A DNA stretch of 64,000 nucleotides, taken from Monosporascus cannonballus (lineage: Eukaryota > Ascomycota > Sordariomycetes > Xylariales). This document shows, one piece after another, positions 12,417-24,617 of this stretch. Location: contig QJNS01000070.1 of assembly GCA_004154925.1 (NCBI GenBank), forward strand, positions 248,001 to 312,000, given 5' to 3'. Numbering within the stretch: the first letter of the stretch is position 1; each line of letters starts with the position of its first letter. Position numbers and translations under genes: made by a program. A model generated the notes under the pieces. That model was given only the letters and a program-made list of their open reading frames with translations, did no database searches and was not told the DNA's origin.

Positions 12417-15388
12417 CTACTCGACCCTAACGACGACCCTCCAGCCGAGAGCCCCCGCCTCGCGGATGGTGCAGGCCAGACACCCCCTCCTGCGGCGGCT
12501 GACGAGGGCGTTCCAGCCGCGCTCGGCGCAGACGGCGCGCGCCAGGATCTCGAGGTCGGAGCCGAACTGGCGCCGGCGCGCGTTCCCGAGGCGCGACGGC
12601 ATCCTCATGGATTCCGAGGGGGACGTCGTTGCGCTGCAGGCAGTGGCCGTGCCGCCATTGGGTGGAGGAGGGGGGTCAACGCGCTCGAACCTACTACTGC
12701 CCGACGTTGCGGTGCTCGAGCGGCGGTTACGTGGGTGCGGCGGCTCGGGGGTCTGCGGCGGCGGCGCGCCGGAGTTGATGGGCTCCAGGCCGAAGGACGA
12801 CGAGAGCGACGACACGCGTGAGAGCGAGAGCGCGTCGTTGTCGGGCGACCGCGGTGGCGCGAAGCCCGTGATACAGTCGATGACGAGGACCCGAGGCGCG
12901 CGGGCGGGGCCGCTGCTGGTGGTGGTCGCTGAGCGGTTGGCCGACGCGCTTCTGCCGAGGAGGTCATCTAGAGTGGCGTTGCCGGGCTGACTCAGGAGGT
13001 CGAGGAGATGAATGGCGGCGTACGTGTAGTACCTGTGCAGCGGATGACCTAATTAAGGTAGTGAGTGATATTGCGCTACTACGGAATGGCGAAAGGGCCG
13101 CTGTTGTCTTACCCGTGATGTGCGCTGCGCTGGAGGACTTCCCGCTGAAGTCGTACCCTCCCACGTCGATCTGCTGGATGGTGGGGCTGGTGGGCGACTT
13201 GAGGAACTTAACGCGGCTCGAGGGCGCGCAGGGGTGTGCCGTGACGAAGTACACGTCACTTGACAAGGCGATGTTCAGCTCCTGTTGTTGTTCAATTCCG
13301 TCATGTGTGATGGTGAAGGCCACAGAGGCCGGGTAGGTGTGAATCACCGGCGGCTCGCTGGCGTCGGGAGATTGTGTTGCTTGCTTCACAAGTAAAGGCG
13401 TCGGACGGACAGTACCCACTGGTGCGGACAGATTGAGTGACTCCAACTCAACTCGGATGTTTGAAGGCGGCGGTATGAAGTACTGGTTCTCGTAGGGAAT
13501 GACGAAGTCGGCAGGCAGTACGTTGGACGGGTCGGCATCTCCCAAGACATCCGATTCTCTTTCAATGACCGTCTTTCCCCATAATCTGGCCTTTTTTCCC
13601 GTTCTAGCCATGTCTTCTACAAAACGTGAGGGATGAATCTCTGGCACAGCGCGAGGGAGCGAGCTTACCAGCAATGTTGTCGACTTCAATATCCAGCCAG
13701 CCATCGTCGTGGCCCTCAGGAATGATATCGGTTGATATCCACCCCATGCACTCAGCGGAGCCGCTACCACCAGCCAGCACACGACCGACGACGCAAGCCG
13801 TGCTCCAAAAACTCTTCCGTCGGTACACAAATCCGCCCGACAGGTTGGCCAATGTACCTAGCTGTTCCAGAGCTTCGGTATCATTCTCCAATAAACTCGA
13901 CATAAGATGATGGGACAGCCCCTCTCCTGGCAGGATCAGTCCGGAAATATACGCTTTCGACAGCCAGCCCGAGGTATGCAACGCTGCTCCAAGTCTTCGT
14001 CTCCTCCCCGCTCGCCTACTGATATTCACGGATGTCCTATCTCCCCCAAAATACGATGGCCGCTGTATAAGGCTCGGAGGAAGCGGAGTATTGACAGGAA
14101 TCTCTCTGCCCAGGGTGGGTGCTTGCTCATTTATCTTGAAGACGAATGCCTCAACATCGGGCCAGCGAAGCTTCCGAGCAAACTGAGTAAGACCGAAAAC
14201 CTGTCTCTCATTATATCGACCTTTGATAGCATACGTATATTCAGTCTGTGTATTATGGCGGTGTTGCGTGTGGTCGGTATAATAGGCACCATGCATATGT
14301 TCATGTCTCAGATGCGTTTTGCTAGTGAACGTTGTTAGCCATCCTTTTGGGGTGGACGGCTCTTCGTGAACAGCGTTAGTTTTAATGACGGTTATGTTGT
14401 CCAACCACGTGCGAGCCAGGAGTAAGGACCACTTGACGGATAGATTCGCTTCCTTCTCGAATCTGTGCACCTCGGATGCCTTAAGGCGTTGCATACCATA
14501 TTCCTCACCTTCCGTGATGGCATCCAACCGTATCAAGAGTTCGCAGGAAAGAAGAACCTGCAAGAGCAACCAGTAGCGCTCTTCGCCTCGGTCGTCGGCA
14601 TCAGTCCCTTCGTTTATCGCAGATCCGTCGTCCAGCTCGTCGTCTAACGGGAAGCCCCATAACATCTGGCCGAGACGTATTCTCCATTCAACGCGCGAGA
14701 AATCGATCCATGCATTGGATGCGGCCAGAACCTTCACTAGGGCGTGTATCTGGACTGCCAAGCTGTAAGGTTCGTTGTGGTCGATGACCCTAGTGGGCGG
14801 ATGTAGCACTTTGTTGAATAACTCATTATATAACTCGTGAGATTTTATGCGGAGACCCTCCCGCTCCGCGTCGTATCTCTGCCCAACTTTAAGTAGTTGC
14901 TCCATGACCGCTGCATCATCCAGATGACGCAAGCCGTCTTTAGAGGTGATGAGTTTCTGGCGCTGTTCCACAATCACATGACCTTTCGAACCCAAGCTGT
15001 CAAAACCGTACTGCTCCTCGAGGAGGATGTCGGCAACCGACATCTCCAAAGCGGCTTGATAGCCCACAGTGCCCTTCTCGAGCCCCTGCATGCTCAGCAT
15101 GCTCGGCCGCTCCTGGCATCTCGTGTTGAAGTGGGGCCGCTTCTTACCGGTAGGTGAGGTAGCGGAGATGGGATCCCGCAAGATGATGCGAGGTCTCGCG
15201 GTGACGCATCCCCAGGCATCATTCTCAATCTGAACGTAGTCGGTCAAGTCCCTGATGGCCAGCTCCTCGTCCCAGGGGAAGGCCACGGAGGGGTGCGGGG
15301 GCCCGGTGCCGTAACCCTGCGAGCGGGCAAAGAATTGCGGGGCCCCGGAGAACAGCTTTTCGATTTCGGCATCGCTCAGTGAGGCCAT
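12417..15388 (-). CDS. Conserved fungal protein of unknown function, 951 residues
   Basis: Three exons: 15388-13669, 13616-13113 and 13048-12417, with introns of 52 and 64 bp, both phase 1 and GT-AG. The first 570 residues form one long frame starting MASLSDAEIEKLFSGAPQFF; they contain PWDEELAIRDLTDYVQIEND and HALVKVLAASNAWIDFSRVE, which look like a folded, conserved fungal domain. Exon 2 holds a shorter beta-rich-looking block. Exon 3 begins GHPLHRYYTYAAIHLLDLL and ends in a Ser/Pro/Thr-rich tail of very high GC content. I recognise no catalytic motif and do not assign a function. The open frame continues 69 codons upstream of the chosen ATG to an intron-acceptor-like AAACAG near 15560, so a 5' exon may be missing from this model (see 15907-16353). 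Confidence 0.75.
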
Positions 15389-15906
15389 AATGCGTTTTAG
15401 CTTTAGTATGGGCTTGGGCGGGCGGCCATCCGGTTTGCCAACAGTCCCTGGGGCAGGCGGGGACGGGAAAGTCTTGTTTGCGTCACCGTTGGAACGAACG
15501 GAGGCGCTTGGCGATCGTAATGCCGTCCGGGCTGACGAGGGCGGAAGGCTGACTTTGCCTTGGATCTGTTTGATTGAAGCCGTATTAATTAGCACTTATT
15601 TTTATTGCATTATTTCATGTGCCAATAAGAGAGGCTTTCTTCTTCATGGATCTCTTGTTGTGACTATAATTCCTCTGCGACCTTGAAAACAAACACCGAC
15701 TGCTTCATGACTCGCTTAAGAACACCCAAGCGTCAGATCAGATAAGGCACACTTGGGGATTCAGAGGCAAGCATTCTCTGGACGACGGGCATAAGAGCTG
15801 AAAATTCTTTATGCAGGTATCTCAATATGAGGTGACCCAACTTAAACGCCCGCCCTAGCCATGAGCCGATTTTGGGGGGATGGGGATGAAATCGCCAGGT
15901 GTCGTG

Positions 15907-16353
15907 CTATACGCGGGCGGTTGATTGTCCGATCCGGACAAGCGCTGGGTGGTAAAAGGAGTAAAGTGGGAACAATCGTGGGGGAGGTTTGTATTTTCGT
16001 ACCATGGTTGTGCTAGCTTTAGCGGCACATGTCTTCCCCCAGCATCCCCCCGCATCCTTATTTATACTTTCATATCCCCCCTGCTTTGTTTGGTTCTTCT
16101 CTTTGGGGGTTTTGTGTATCAAGGCTCGAAGAAACCGCCGTTTAGAAAATCGCGACGAAACACCGGGATCGTCTGCTGTATTGACGTTCTTGGTGGAGGA
16201 GCTCCCACTGGTTACTCCTCTTATGTCCGGCCCACCGGCGGTCACTCTAGGAGCTCCACATAGCGGCGGCATATTCATTTGCGGCGCTACATCGGCCATG
16301 GGCTCGGGGTTGACCGTCAGTAGCGTCGTGCGATCCGCCGCATAAAAACTCAC
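15907..16353 (-). other. ORF, possible 5' exon of the 951-residue protein gene
   Basis: Open frame with an ATG at codon 19 of this stretch (MADVAPQMNMPPLCGAPRV) and a basic cluster FSKRRFLRALIHKTPKEK. It lies 0.3-0.5 kb upstream of, and on the same strand as, the 951-residue gene, whose frame reaches an acceptor-like AAACAG at about 15560. No strong donor was found, so the link is only suggested. It could instead be a small independent gene or chance. Confidence 0.25.
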
Positions 16354-18657
16354 ATCGAACGACGTCTAGTAAAGGGCGCAATTTTATACAATGCATCAAT
16401 AACTTGGACGGCGGGAGGACTGGGACGTATTAATGGAATCTATGGCGCGTCTACCAAAGACTGCATAGCCAAACCAGCATAAGCTTTTGGTTTCATATTA
16501 ATACCGCAACAGGAACGGCCGGGTAGTTAAAACACCCTAAGATTTGAGACAGGCGCGGCGATCAACATGGTCCCAGCATGCTTGATTGCGTTCTAGAAGA
16601 ATTCCATTGACGTATCGCAAGGGGATCCCCACTCGCAGGGTGCTATTTTATGGCAGGCTTTACACACCGCCGTATATGTCCTTGCCTCCGGTGCCTTGGT
16701 CGCAAACACTACTTTGCTTATTCAGCTTTGCGCCCGCAGATTCCCTTGAAAGGGGATCATGCTAATGCTGCTGCGAAACAGGGAGGCCTGCTGCCGAATC
16801 CGCTTATCCCGACTTACGGGCGTGGATGTGCCTCGGTCAATTGTCGAATCGACAGACGCGACGACACGACAACAGCAGCAAAGTTATCCACTCAGCCCAG
16901 CGGCCAGGGTCGAGACCACGGACTGAGGATAACGACAGGCATGCACCTTGAAATGTTTCTAATGCAGCATACACTGATGGATTGGCTGGTCGGCGGGTCT
17001 GTGTGAGGTTGCCGGGCAGTCCGGCACCCAAGCTCAGAAAGGAATGCAAGCTAAAGGATCAACAAGCTGACAGGTGCCATACCAGATCCTTTGGGATCTG
17101 TTTTCGGCTTCATCATCCTCCTCCTGTAGCCTATATCCCGTTTTACCAGTGACGTTTGCCGAACCTCTGGGTCACTGGGTGTGGTGCTTCGCAGTCATGG
17201 TCTGTGTTTTGTCTGGAAGACGGCGTCGGTCGTGGACGGCGACACAGGCCAGTGCGCACATTGTGAGTGCCATCCGACGCATTTCGGTAGTACTTCGTAA
17301 TGTAGGTAGATGATGTTGATGCCTTACTGAGTCAGACCTGCGTGGCTAATGCCGGTTAGCTGGTAGATTGCTAACGATTTAGAAATCGTCTGACTGCCTG
17401 GGCACTGCTAGGTAGAGAGTGTAGGTGTTGGTGATGGTGTGTTTCAGCTAACAGCCCTTTAACCGGCACGTTGTAACGTGGTGGCCTGCCAGTCGAGCGC
17501 TCGCCTGCAGTTCCCATCTTGATGGAGTAAACCACGGCTCTAACAACATGTGCAAGTCATTCCTTTCACTCCTCCTCTCATCACTATATCAGACGCGCCC
17601 CGATGTGCGTTTCGGATCCAAGCATTAATAAATTCTCCGACGGGCCCCAACTGCGCCCGCCTCGCCGAACCGTTAATCGACCTGAGCTAAACGCTCCCCG
17701 ACAACCCCACCGTTCATCACCCTTCGCCCCATATAAATTAAGTAAGCAGCCCGGGTAATGCGGGTACTTCATCATTGTCACGCATCCCTATTACGCATCA
17801 ACTACCAATATCATCGTAGCGTTACTGCAAATACAAAGCCATATATACGAATACAGTGTCTTCAGCTGGGCCGTTGAAACCCCTGGAGCCTAGCCCTAAG
17901 CTTAAGTGTTACCCCAACCAAAGCGATAACCGGGAACTGGCTGTACAAAAGCCATATTGGTTATGCGATGGTGTTGCTCATTTCCGGAAGTGATAATGAT
18001 TTTCGGTAGGGGTGCTGGAAACCGTTTAGCTCGGGCCAATTAGCGATTCGACGAGGCGGGCGGAACTTGGCCGGTCCCCATAGCACGCGTAATCTAGAAA
18101 CAAATCTCTCCCAACGTACTAGGAGACACCTGTTGAGGATCAACTGCCGGAGAACTCATCCCACGCAGCTCACCACATGGGAGCGGGACGGGAGCAGCAA
18201 AGAACATTCCAGTCGGGACGCCCGCGAGAATCTAATGACTGTCTTCTGGAGCGTCGAGCAACGGACTTATATCTTTGAGTGTATGTCTGCATAATACGGT
18301 AAATCGCATAGAAGGCGATACTAAAGCGTACGGGCCAAAGAAACGCCTATAATTCTGGCTTTTCGAAATCGGTTAATTTTATCAAGCGGGATACATAACT
18401 ACCCAGGTGGGTTACAGATGAATTGCAACATCAAGCCCCCTATAACACCTTTTACCTCTATGCGCTCTTTCGATTGCTTTGGTGTTGTCTTTAAATAACG
18501 CAAGATAGAGATATCCCAAAGCGTCACTACGATAATCGATGTAAAGATTTGTAGAATACGAGAGTTAGATATAAATTTACAAGGCATCCCGGGTATTAAG
18601 CCGTATATCTAAACCAAAGCGTACGATTTTGCGAGTATCTAATTTCGCTGCCAGGGG

Positions 18658-18674
18658 CGTGCTATCATAGCACG
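18658..18674. repeat. Perfect short hairpin (7-bp stem, 3-nt loop)
   Basis: The sequence CGTGCTA-TCA-TAGCACG is a perfect inverted repeat inside a gene-free region. It could be a protein-binding site or chance; no neighbouring gene explains it. Confidence 0.5.
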
Positions 18675-19181
18675 TTAGCGACAGAATCATCCGGCAATCA
18701 GGACCGTCGCAAATCCCCCTGTCCGGTAATGTGCAGTGCCGGCATTATAAAGGCGAGCAAGGCACTCAGAGCGGCCCAGCAAGGCGGTTTGGATAAAATT
18801 TACAGTGATGCCGAGAAGGGCGCACCAGGGTGTTCCCATGGAGCCGGGATGCCTCGAAGAACTCAACGGCTTCCCAAGTAGCCGTTTTCTTTCACCCCAG
18901 AATATTCTGGTTAATAGGCCCACCGCACGTCTTTTAAACCTATAATGACAGGGTTGTGGCTCTGGATAAAATTACCATAGTACATTTACAGATCCACTAC
19001 CAGCCAACTTCTAATATGCCAAGATACGCAAGACAGGAAAGACGATAGGAGTATTTCATTTCATACCGAGTACCTAGTGAGTATTTAAACCATAAACCAT
19101 TTTTGCCCCGCCAAATCAGCAGCGGAGGGTCACTTAGCGGGATCGTACTCAAGCGCTCACCGAACAAAGGCGATTATTTCC

Positions 19182-19979
19182 CTACCTCCGGCTCCGCGAT
19201 ATCCGGACGGCACTTTGGGAATTTCCTTCCAGCGGTGAAAAGTCATACCGAAGCGCCAAGGACGACTCGGCGTCGCGCTCGGAAGTCCCTGGCGTCTCGT
19301 TCGCTAGACGGAACTCCCCGAGTTGCTCCCCGTCCGGCCGGGAGTAACAAGACATCCGTCGGCACCGGGCCTTGAGCCGCGGCGGTAGTGGCTTGAGCAC
19401 CTTGTTTAGCTGGGTCAGATGCTGGTCCTCGCCGCGGTCGTCGTCCGCGTTCCCGTCCAGGCGCTCGCAGCGGAACAGCGGCCGGCCGGCCGGCCGGTAA
19501 CCAGCCGGAAGGCGAGACAGCGGAATGGCCAGATGCCCACGCTTTCGTAGATGGGCAAGCCGCAGGATCATCCCCGGAGCTCGTAAAAATGACACGTATT
19601 GATAACCGTGGCTTGGGGCGGTTGGTCTTAAGAAAGTTAAGTCTACGATCTTGACGAGGGGGACGCGATCCTCGTCGATGTGCGCGTATTCGAGCAACCG
19701 CTTCGGGTCGAAGACATCCCTGGGGTATCCACCCGTCATATGTGCAGGGGATACCGCCTGTCCCAGATCTCGCTGCATGACGCAGGGGGGTCTCGTAGCA
19801 GCACGTCTGGGCGTAAGGACCCAGCAGTTCGAAAACGGGGCGGATATGCTCGCCGTTTGGCCGTAGTGCGTGAAGCGGTCGAGTAGAGAAACCACGGCAT
19901 AAGTTCGTTTGGGGTTGAGAGACCCATAGGGCCGTGATTCCCGATTGGAATCCCCTGTGCGATTGACTTTCAAGGCCAC
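19182..19979 (-). other. 265-codon ORF, possible decayed gene
   Basis: A long open frame with protein-like parts (for example KRLLEYAHIDEDRVPLVKIV) and parts that look out of frame. A second frame (20025-19243) also stays open over nearly the same DNA, which is GC-rich, so openness alone is weak evidence. No family, start context or splice structure is recognised. It could be a degenerate gene. Confidence 0.2.
19480..19497. repeat. GGCC tetranucleotide run
   Basis: Four to five tandem GGCC units form a short self-complementary GC tract within the 19182-19979 open frame. Confidence 0.6.
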
Positions 19980-20926
19980 ATATCGGCCAGACCCCGACTT
20001 GGCGATGTGTTAACAACAAGTCCAATAATCATATCAACCTTTCTTACTTTGATATCTTGAGCAAGCCAAACAGTCGAATTGCTGCCATTGCCTAGCTTCC
20101 TTAGAACTGGGTACTGCTCGTCAAACAAATCTGCAAGAGTGGCAGGGTGAAAGCTCCCTGGGCGGTAGCCCCCCTAGTGCTCGCAAACAGTTGCGTTGAA
20201 CTCAAAGCGCTGAGAAACTGGCTCCATGGGCTGGATGAGTTACCGTGCAATACCAATTAGGAGTGGGTGATATAAAATCGGTGGGACTACCCATTTCAAA
20301 CATTCAGATACATACCTACAAACCAACCAACCTGCCAATTTCCACTTATCATTATTCTAGTGGTCGCGAGATGCACAACATGGCCGGAAGTTAGAGGAAG
20401 TCCAAGGAACATATAGGCTATTAAAATGCGGTAGGGAAGGCTGTATCCATCAATTAAAAGCCAGCGAGATGTCTGTCCTTGCGATAGGGGACTCGCATAT
20501 TATTATGCTCTCTACGTATGTCCGTCTAATGCTACGGAGCATATAAAGATTCGTTCAACCAGCAAGCTCCATTGCGCTCACAGTTGAGCCCCTAAATCTT
20601 CTAGATTCGATTCTGCCCAGACCAGTCACTGAATCCCCATGGCGGCAAGCGTTGCGGAGAGGAGCCGTGGCCTTTCTCGCGCAACCGCCACGAAGCCTCA
20701 TAAGACTTCTGCGACTTCTAAATCTTGGGTATCATACCGTCCAGGACCCTATCCGCTCGTTTCGTTCCCCATCAAGCGAAGACTCCGGGTTGTGTCACGC
20801 TTTGACCCTCGCTATTGGTCCCCGGCTTAGAACCCGTGAGTTCCGGCATCGCCATCAGACGTCCCATGTTTCGTATCTCGCATTGCGCGGCATCTCACCA
20901 CGTGCCGGCCGGGAAATAAAAGCCGC

Positions 20927-21634
20927 TCACACGGGCGGCGTATCGTGTATGACGACCAGGAGGTACTTGTGCTCGGGAACGATGACGACCTCCTGTTTCT
21001 TGGTGCGCAGCCGGAGCAGCTTCAGCTCGTCCTACGGGAAAACGAGGATGTCAGCACACGCACACACACACACCATCTTCTCCTACACCCCCCACTCAAA
21101 CATACCTCATCATCCACCTCGTCCACCAAGGTACCCGCCGAGCTCAGGAAGCCCCAGACAAGTGCGGCCAGCTCTTGCGCGGCTTGAGCCTCGTTATTCG
21201 AGTTCGCGTTGAAATCCGTGGAGAAAGAGGAACTGCCGGCAGCGGTCGTGGTACCAGTAGTGGCGGCGGCGGCGGCGGAGGTAGCGGTAATGGTAGTAGA
21301 GGAAGGATTGTTGTTGTCGTTGCTGCTACCGTTGTTATTGTTATTATTATTGCCGCTGTTAGTGCCGTTGTTGGTCGTAGTCGCGCGGGCAGGCCGCACC
21401 GAGGCGATCTGGCCGTTTGTCTTCAGGACGGCGCCTGTGGACCGGTCGAGCATTAGCCAGGCCTTGACGCCGGGCTTCTTGGAGAGCCGGTGCAGCGCCT
21501 CCTCGATGGACTCTGCGTTGGCGTTGGCATTGGCGGAGGACTGGGAACTTGTCGGTCAGCCCTTTCATCTCGTGCGGATCACTGGTTAGATCGGTCTCCC
21601 GTATAGCCAGACTTACCGCGCTCTTGTCTGCCAT
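20927..21634 (-). CDS. Dynein light chain, roadblock/LC7 type, with long insertion
   Basis: Three exons: 21634-21617 (only MADKSA), 21540-21106 and 21031-20927; introns of 76 and 74 bp, phase 0; 185 residues. Roadblock light chains are dimeric subunits of cytoplasmic dynein that bind the intermediate chain. The family is clear from ESIEEALHRLSKKPGVKAWL (about 16-35), the MLDRSTGAVLKTNGQI strand, and the C-terminal DELKLLRLRTKKQEVVIVPE followed by KYLLVVIHDT. Family members are about 100-130 residues; here an Asn/Thr/Ala/Ser-rich insertion (about 57-120) separates the two halves at a known loop. It is encoded by GTT/ATT trinucleotide-like repeats. The second intron contains a (CA)n run near 21055-21073. 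Confidence 0.9.
21055..21073. repeat. (CA)n microsatellite
   Basis: A run of about nine CA units inside the second intron of the roadblock gene. Confidence 0.8.
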
Positions 21635-22498
21635 TTCCCCTGCCGATTGTTTACATCTGGAGGTCGGGAGAAGTGCCTTCACAGTTCATCCAGTGTTGAA
21701 TGATAGTGGGGTCCACCGACCTACCGGGGGGGGGGGAGGGGAGGGTAGCGGGTAGCTGAAGCCACTTTTAGTGAAGCCACTTCTAAGCACTGAGCAGCCA
21801 CACTACTCCCTGTGGACACCTATCCCCAAAGCCCCCTAAGTTAAACTAGAATACAGAAGGAGGCTCGTCCTGTCCTCTCGAGAACTTCGGGCAAATGTGA
21901 CAAGTATCTGGCCACTTATATGCGAGTTCTACCTTGAATCACTGACTACACTGACAACACAAGCATATCAGATAGATTGCACTCGCGATTCAGGTGCTAG
22001 AACCCAGTAGTATTGTTAGTAGGACGGCGGTGAGAGAAGTCATCCCAATAATAAATATGCCGAAGAATATCACAATGTACGCTTCCAAGAATTCCCTGCC
22101 GTGTACTGTTTCCCCTGACTTTTTGTGTACTCAAGGCTATCTACCTAAACCCTAAGTCCCTATCAACAACTGAAGTCCAATTATTTCAGAGCAAACATTG
22201 TGCGATGGCCATTAAGTATGGCTACCATATCAACAAATGGTCCATATGAGAACTATGAGTACCAACTTGAATATCTGGTCGGCAACACAGCTCAGGACGG
22301 GTCATAGGACGCTCATCCCAGATATGTTGATGGAGTAGGGAGTGCCCTACCGCGTGAAGGAGCATATACCTAAAGGGTCAATGGCGCTGCTCCAAATCCA
22401 TCAACTTCGTCGAAATTAATGCTCAAAACGTTTGGGCCATGAGTGTACCGAGATTCGAGCCAGTATCAAACCCGTCTTACGACCGACTCAATGCTTCC
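21635..22498. other. Roadblock promoter / helicase 3' flank
   Basis: Upstream region of the roadblock gene (-) and downstream of the DEAD-box helicase gene (-). It starts with a G-rich tract on the plus strand (21726-21752: G11, then GGGG, GGG and GGG), listed as a finding. No gene recognised. Confidence 0.4.
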
Positions 22499-24617
22499 TT
22501 ACCAATTGAAAGCATCACCCCCAGCAGCGGGGCCGGAGCCCCAGATGTCTCCGTTGGCGTTTCCACCTGCAGAGGCATTGTTTCCCCAGCTGTCGTCATC
22601 CTGTTTGGCAGCAGGGCCGGAATCTCTAGCAGCGGGCGCACCCCACGCATCACCAGCGTTGTCACCACCAGCAGCGGGAGCACCCCATGCATCACCGGTA
22701 TCGTCGCCACCAGTAGCGGGCGCACCCCAGGTACCATTTCCACCGCCGTCGCCATTCTTTTGCTTCTCGAGCTCCTCGTCAGTATCGTCCTCGAACTTGA
22801 GATTGTTGGGGTCCGCATCGGGTGGGATATACTGCTGGAGAAAGTCAGGGATCTCCTGCTTAGTCTCCATCAAGGTGAGCGTGAGGAGGGGGGCGATCGC
22901 TTCGTCTCTCTCGGTGTAGAACGACGTGGCAATGCCCTTGTGACCGATGCGACCAGTTCGTCCTATTTCACAGTTAGTCTATCGATGACCTCTCAGGGAT
23001 GTGGTTTGTCAATACCAATTCGGTGGACATATTCCTGAATTCCACCATGATCCATGCTGGGCAGGTCAAAATTGATGACGTGCATAACATTGCGGACGTC
23101 AATTCCTCGAGCTGTCACGCCGGTGGTGACGAGAATAGGAGCCTTTCCGGATCGAAAGGCTCTCATCGAGTCCTCTCGCTCTCGCTGAGTACGGTCAGAA
23201 TGCATCGAGGTAGACGGCAGCTCATTGTGGAACAGGAAATCGTCGATCTCGTCGGCCATACGCTTGCTGTTGACGAAGATGATCGTTCTAGCGGGCTTCA
23301 TCGAGCAAAGAAGATCAAGTAGTGCCTGCTTCTTCACGTAGGGATCCACGAAGATAACATCCTGTCTAATGTTGTCATGAGTACTCCCGACTCGGCCCAC
23401 GCGGATGCGGATGTGATTCTCAGCCATGTGAGTTCGGGCGAGCTGTCGGACTGCGACTGGGAAGGTCGCCGAGAAAAGCATATACTTGACGTTGCCTTCT
23501 TCCTGTTCTATCGTCGGGTTAGATCATGAGAAAAGAAAGGGGCGAAGCAAGTGCCTACCTCCACCGGACAAGATTTGGTTGAATTCCTCTTCCCAATCGG
23601 ATTCCAACATCTCGTCTGCTTCGTCGATGACCATGTATTTGACACGACGAAGGGACAATACATCGGGGCGGTTCATCATGTCGATGAGGCGGCCAGGAGT
23701 GGCTACCAGCACGTCACAGCCTCGTTGGAGCTGAAGAACCTGCTCCTTGAGTGGACCGCCACCGTAGACGGTACAAGGTCGCAACATCGTGCGGTAGCAG
23801 AACTTGCGTGCCTCGTTGAAGATCTGAACCGCAAGCTCACGAGCAGGGCAGACGATGACGACGAGGGGCTCAGCACGGACTGGAGATGCGGTACCAGACT
23901 CATAGGCCTGGGGCGAGGGACGCGGGGCCGCAAGCTTCTTGGCCTTTCCCATGAGATGGTTGAGGATGGGAATGAGATATGCCGCCGTCTTGCCGGAGCC
24001 TGAGAAAGCGGTCAGCCTGCGGTAAGAAACCGTGATATAAACAAGCAAGAAAATCACTCACCAGTCTGGGCGATAGCGATCAAATCATACCCCATCTTAA
24101 TCGCGGGAACACAATACTTCTGGATGGGAGTTGGGATCCTGTATCCACAAAGCTGGACGTTGCGGAGCATAGCAGGATGGAGTCCCGCCGTCTCGAATGT
24201 CTGGATCGGTTGGATGCGCTTTAGGCCCTCCTGGGTGACATTGATCTCGGTGATTCTAGAAAGACCAAGTCAGTTACCTAATAATTTTTGGTTAAGTGGT
24301 GGTCCTCACTGGGCAAAGTTGATTCCCTGGGGGTTGCGTTCCTCGGGCTTACCGAACAGGATGTTCTCCAGCTCAGGGTGCTCCGGGCCAATGTTACCCT
24401 CTTCGCCATCCCATTCGTAGACACGAGCGTTTCCGTCCCAGTTTCGGTCGTCAACTTCTTCATAGTCATAGGCCGTCTTCTCGACCCAAGGCTCAATAGG
24501 TTTGGTAAGCATCGGAGGGGTCTCCGTGGCTGGAGTAGGCTCGGTAGTACCAGGCTCGGCAGTACCGCCCTCGGGGAGGGTTGCCTTCACGCTAGAAAAG
24601 TCATCCCAACCAGACAT
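22499..24617 (-). CDS. DEAD-box ATP-dependent RNA helicase (Ded1/Vasa-like clade)
   Basis: Five exons: 24617-24310, 24255-24062, 23999-23559, 23507-23016 and 22962-22499; 632 residues; introns 51-62 bp, all in frame. The superfamily-2 motifs appear in order: Q motif region (GLHPAMLRNVQLCGYRIPTP), Walker A AQTGSGKT split by intron 2, PARELAVQ, GRLIDMM, DEAD in VIDEADEMLESD, SATFP, ARGIDV and HRIGRTGR split by intron 4. It unwinds or remodels RNA-protein complexes; which one is not clear. The N-terminus (about 1-100) is acidic with MSGWDDF, and the C-terminus (about 535-632) is Gly/Asp/Trp-rich with three WGAPA units. It is distinct from the Sub2 gene in this window. The upstream sequence is pyrimidine-rich on the coding strand, as in many strongly expressed fungal genes. 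Confidence 0.9.

Larger units (their letters stand above)
16354..20926. other. Long gene-poor stretch
   Basis: About 4.6 kb upstream of the unknown 951-residue gene and downstream of the dynein light chain gene. It contains hairpin-forming segments (17355-17415 and 18658-18674), a GGCC tetranucleotide run (19480-19497) and a possible relic at 19182-19979. About 18300-18650 is relatively AT-rich. No confident gene or tRNA was found; small frames such as 20639-20830 lack support. Confidence 0.4.

Noticed and set aside
17341..17420. Candidate tRNA-Ser because of TTTAGAAATC next to a variable-arm-like segment
   Set aside because: No A or B box and the anticodon stem cannot close with a 7-nt loop around AGA.
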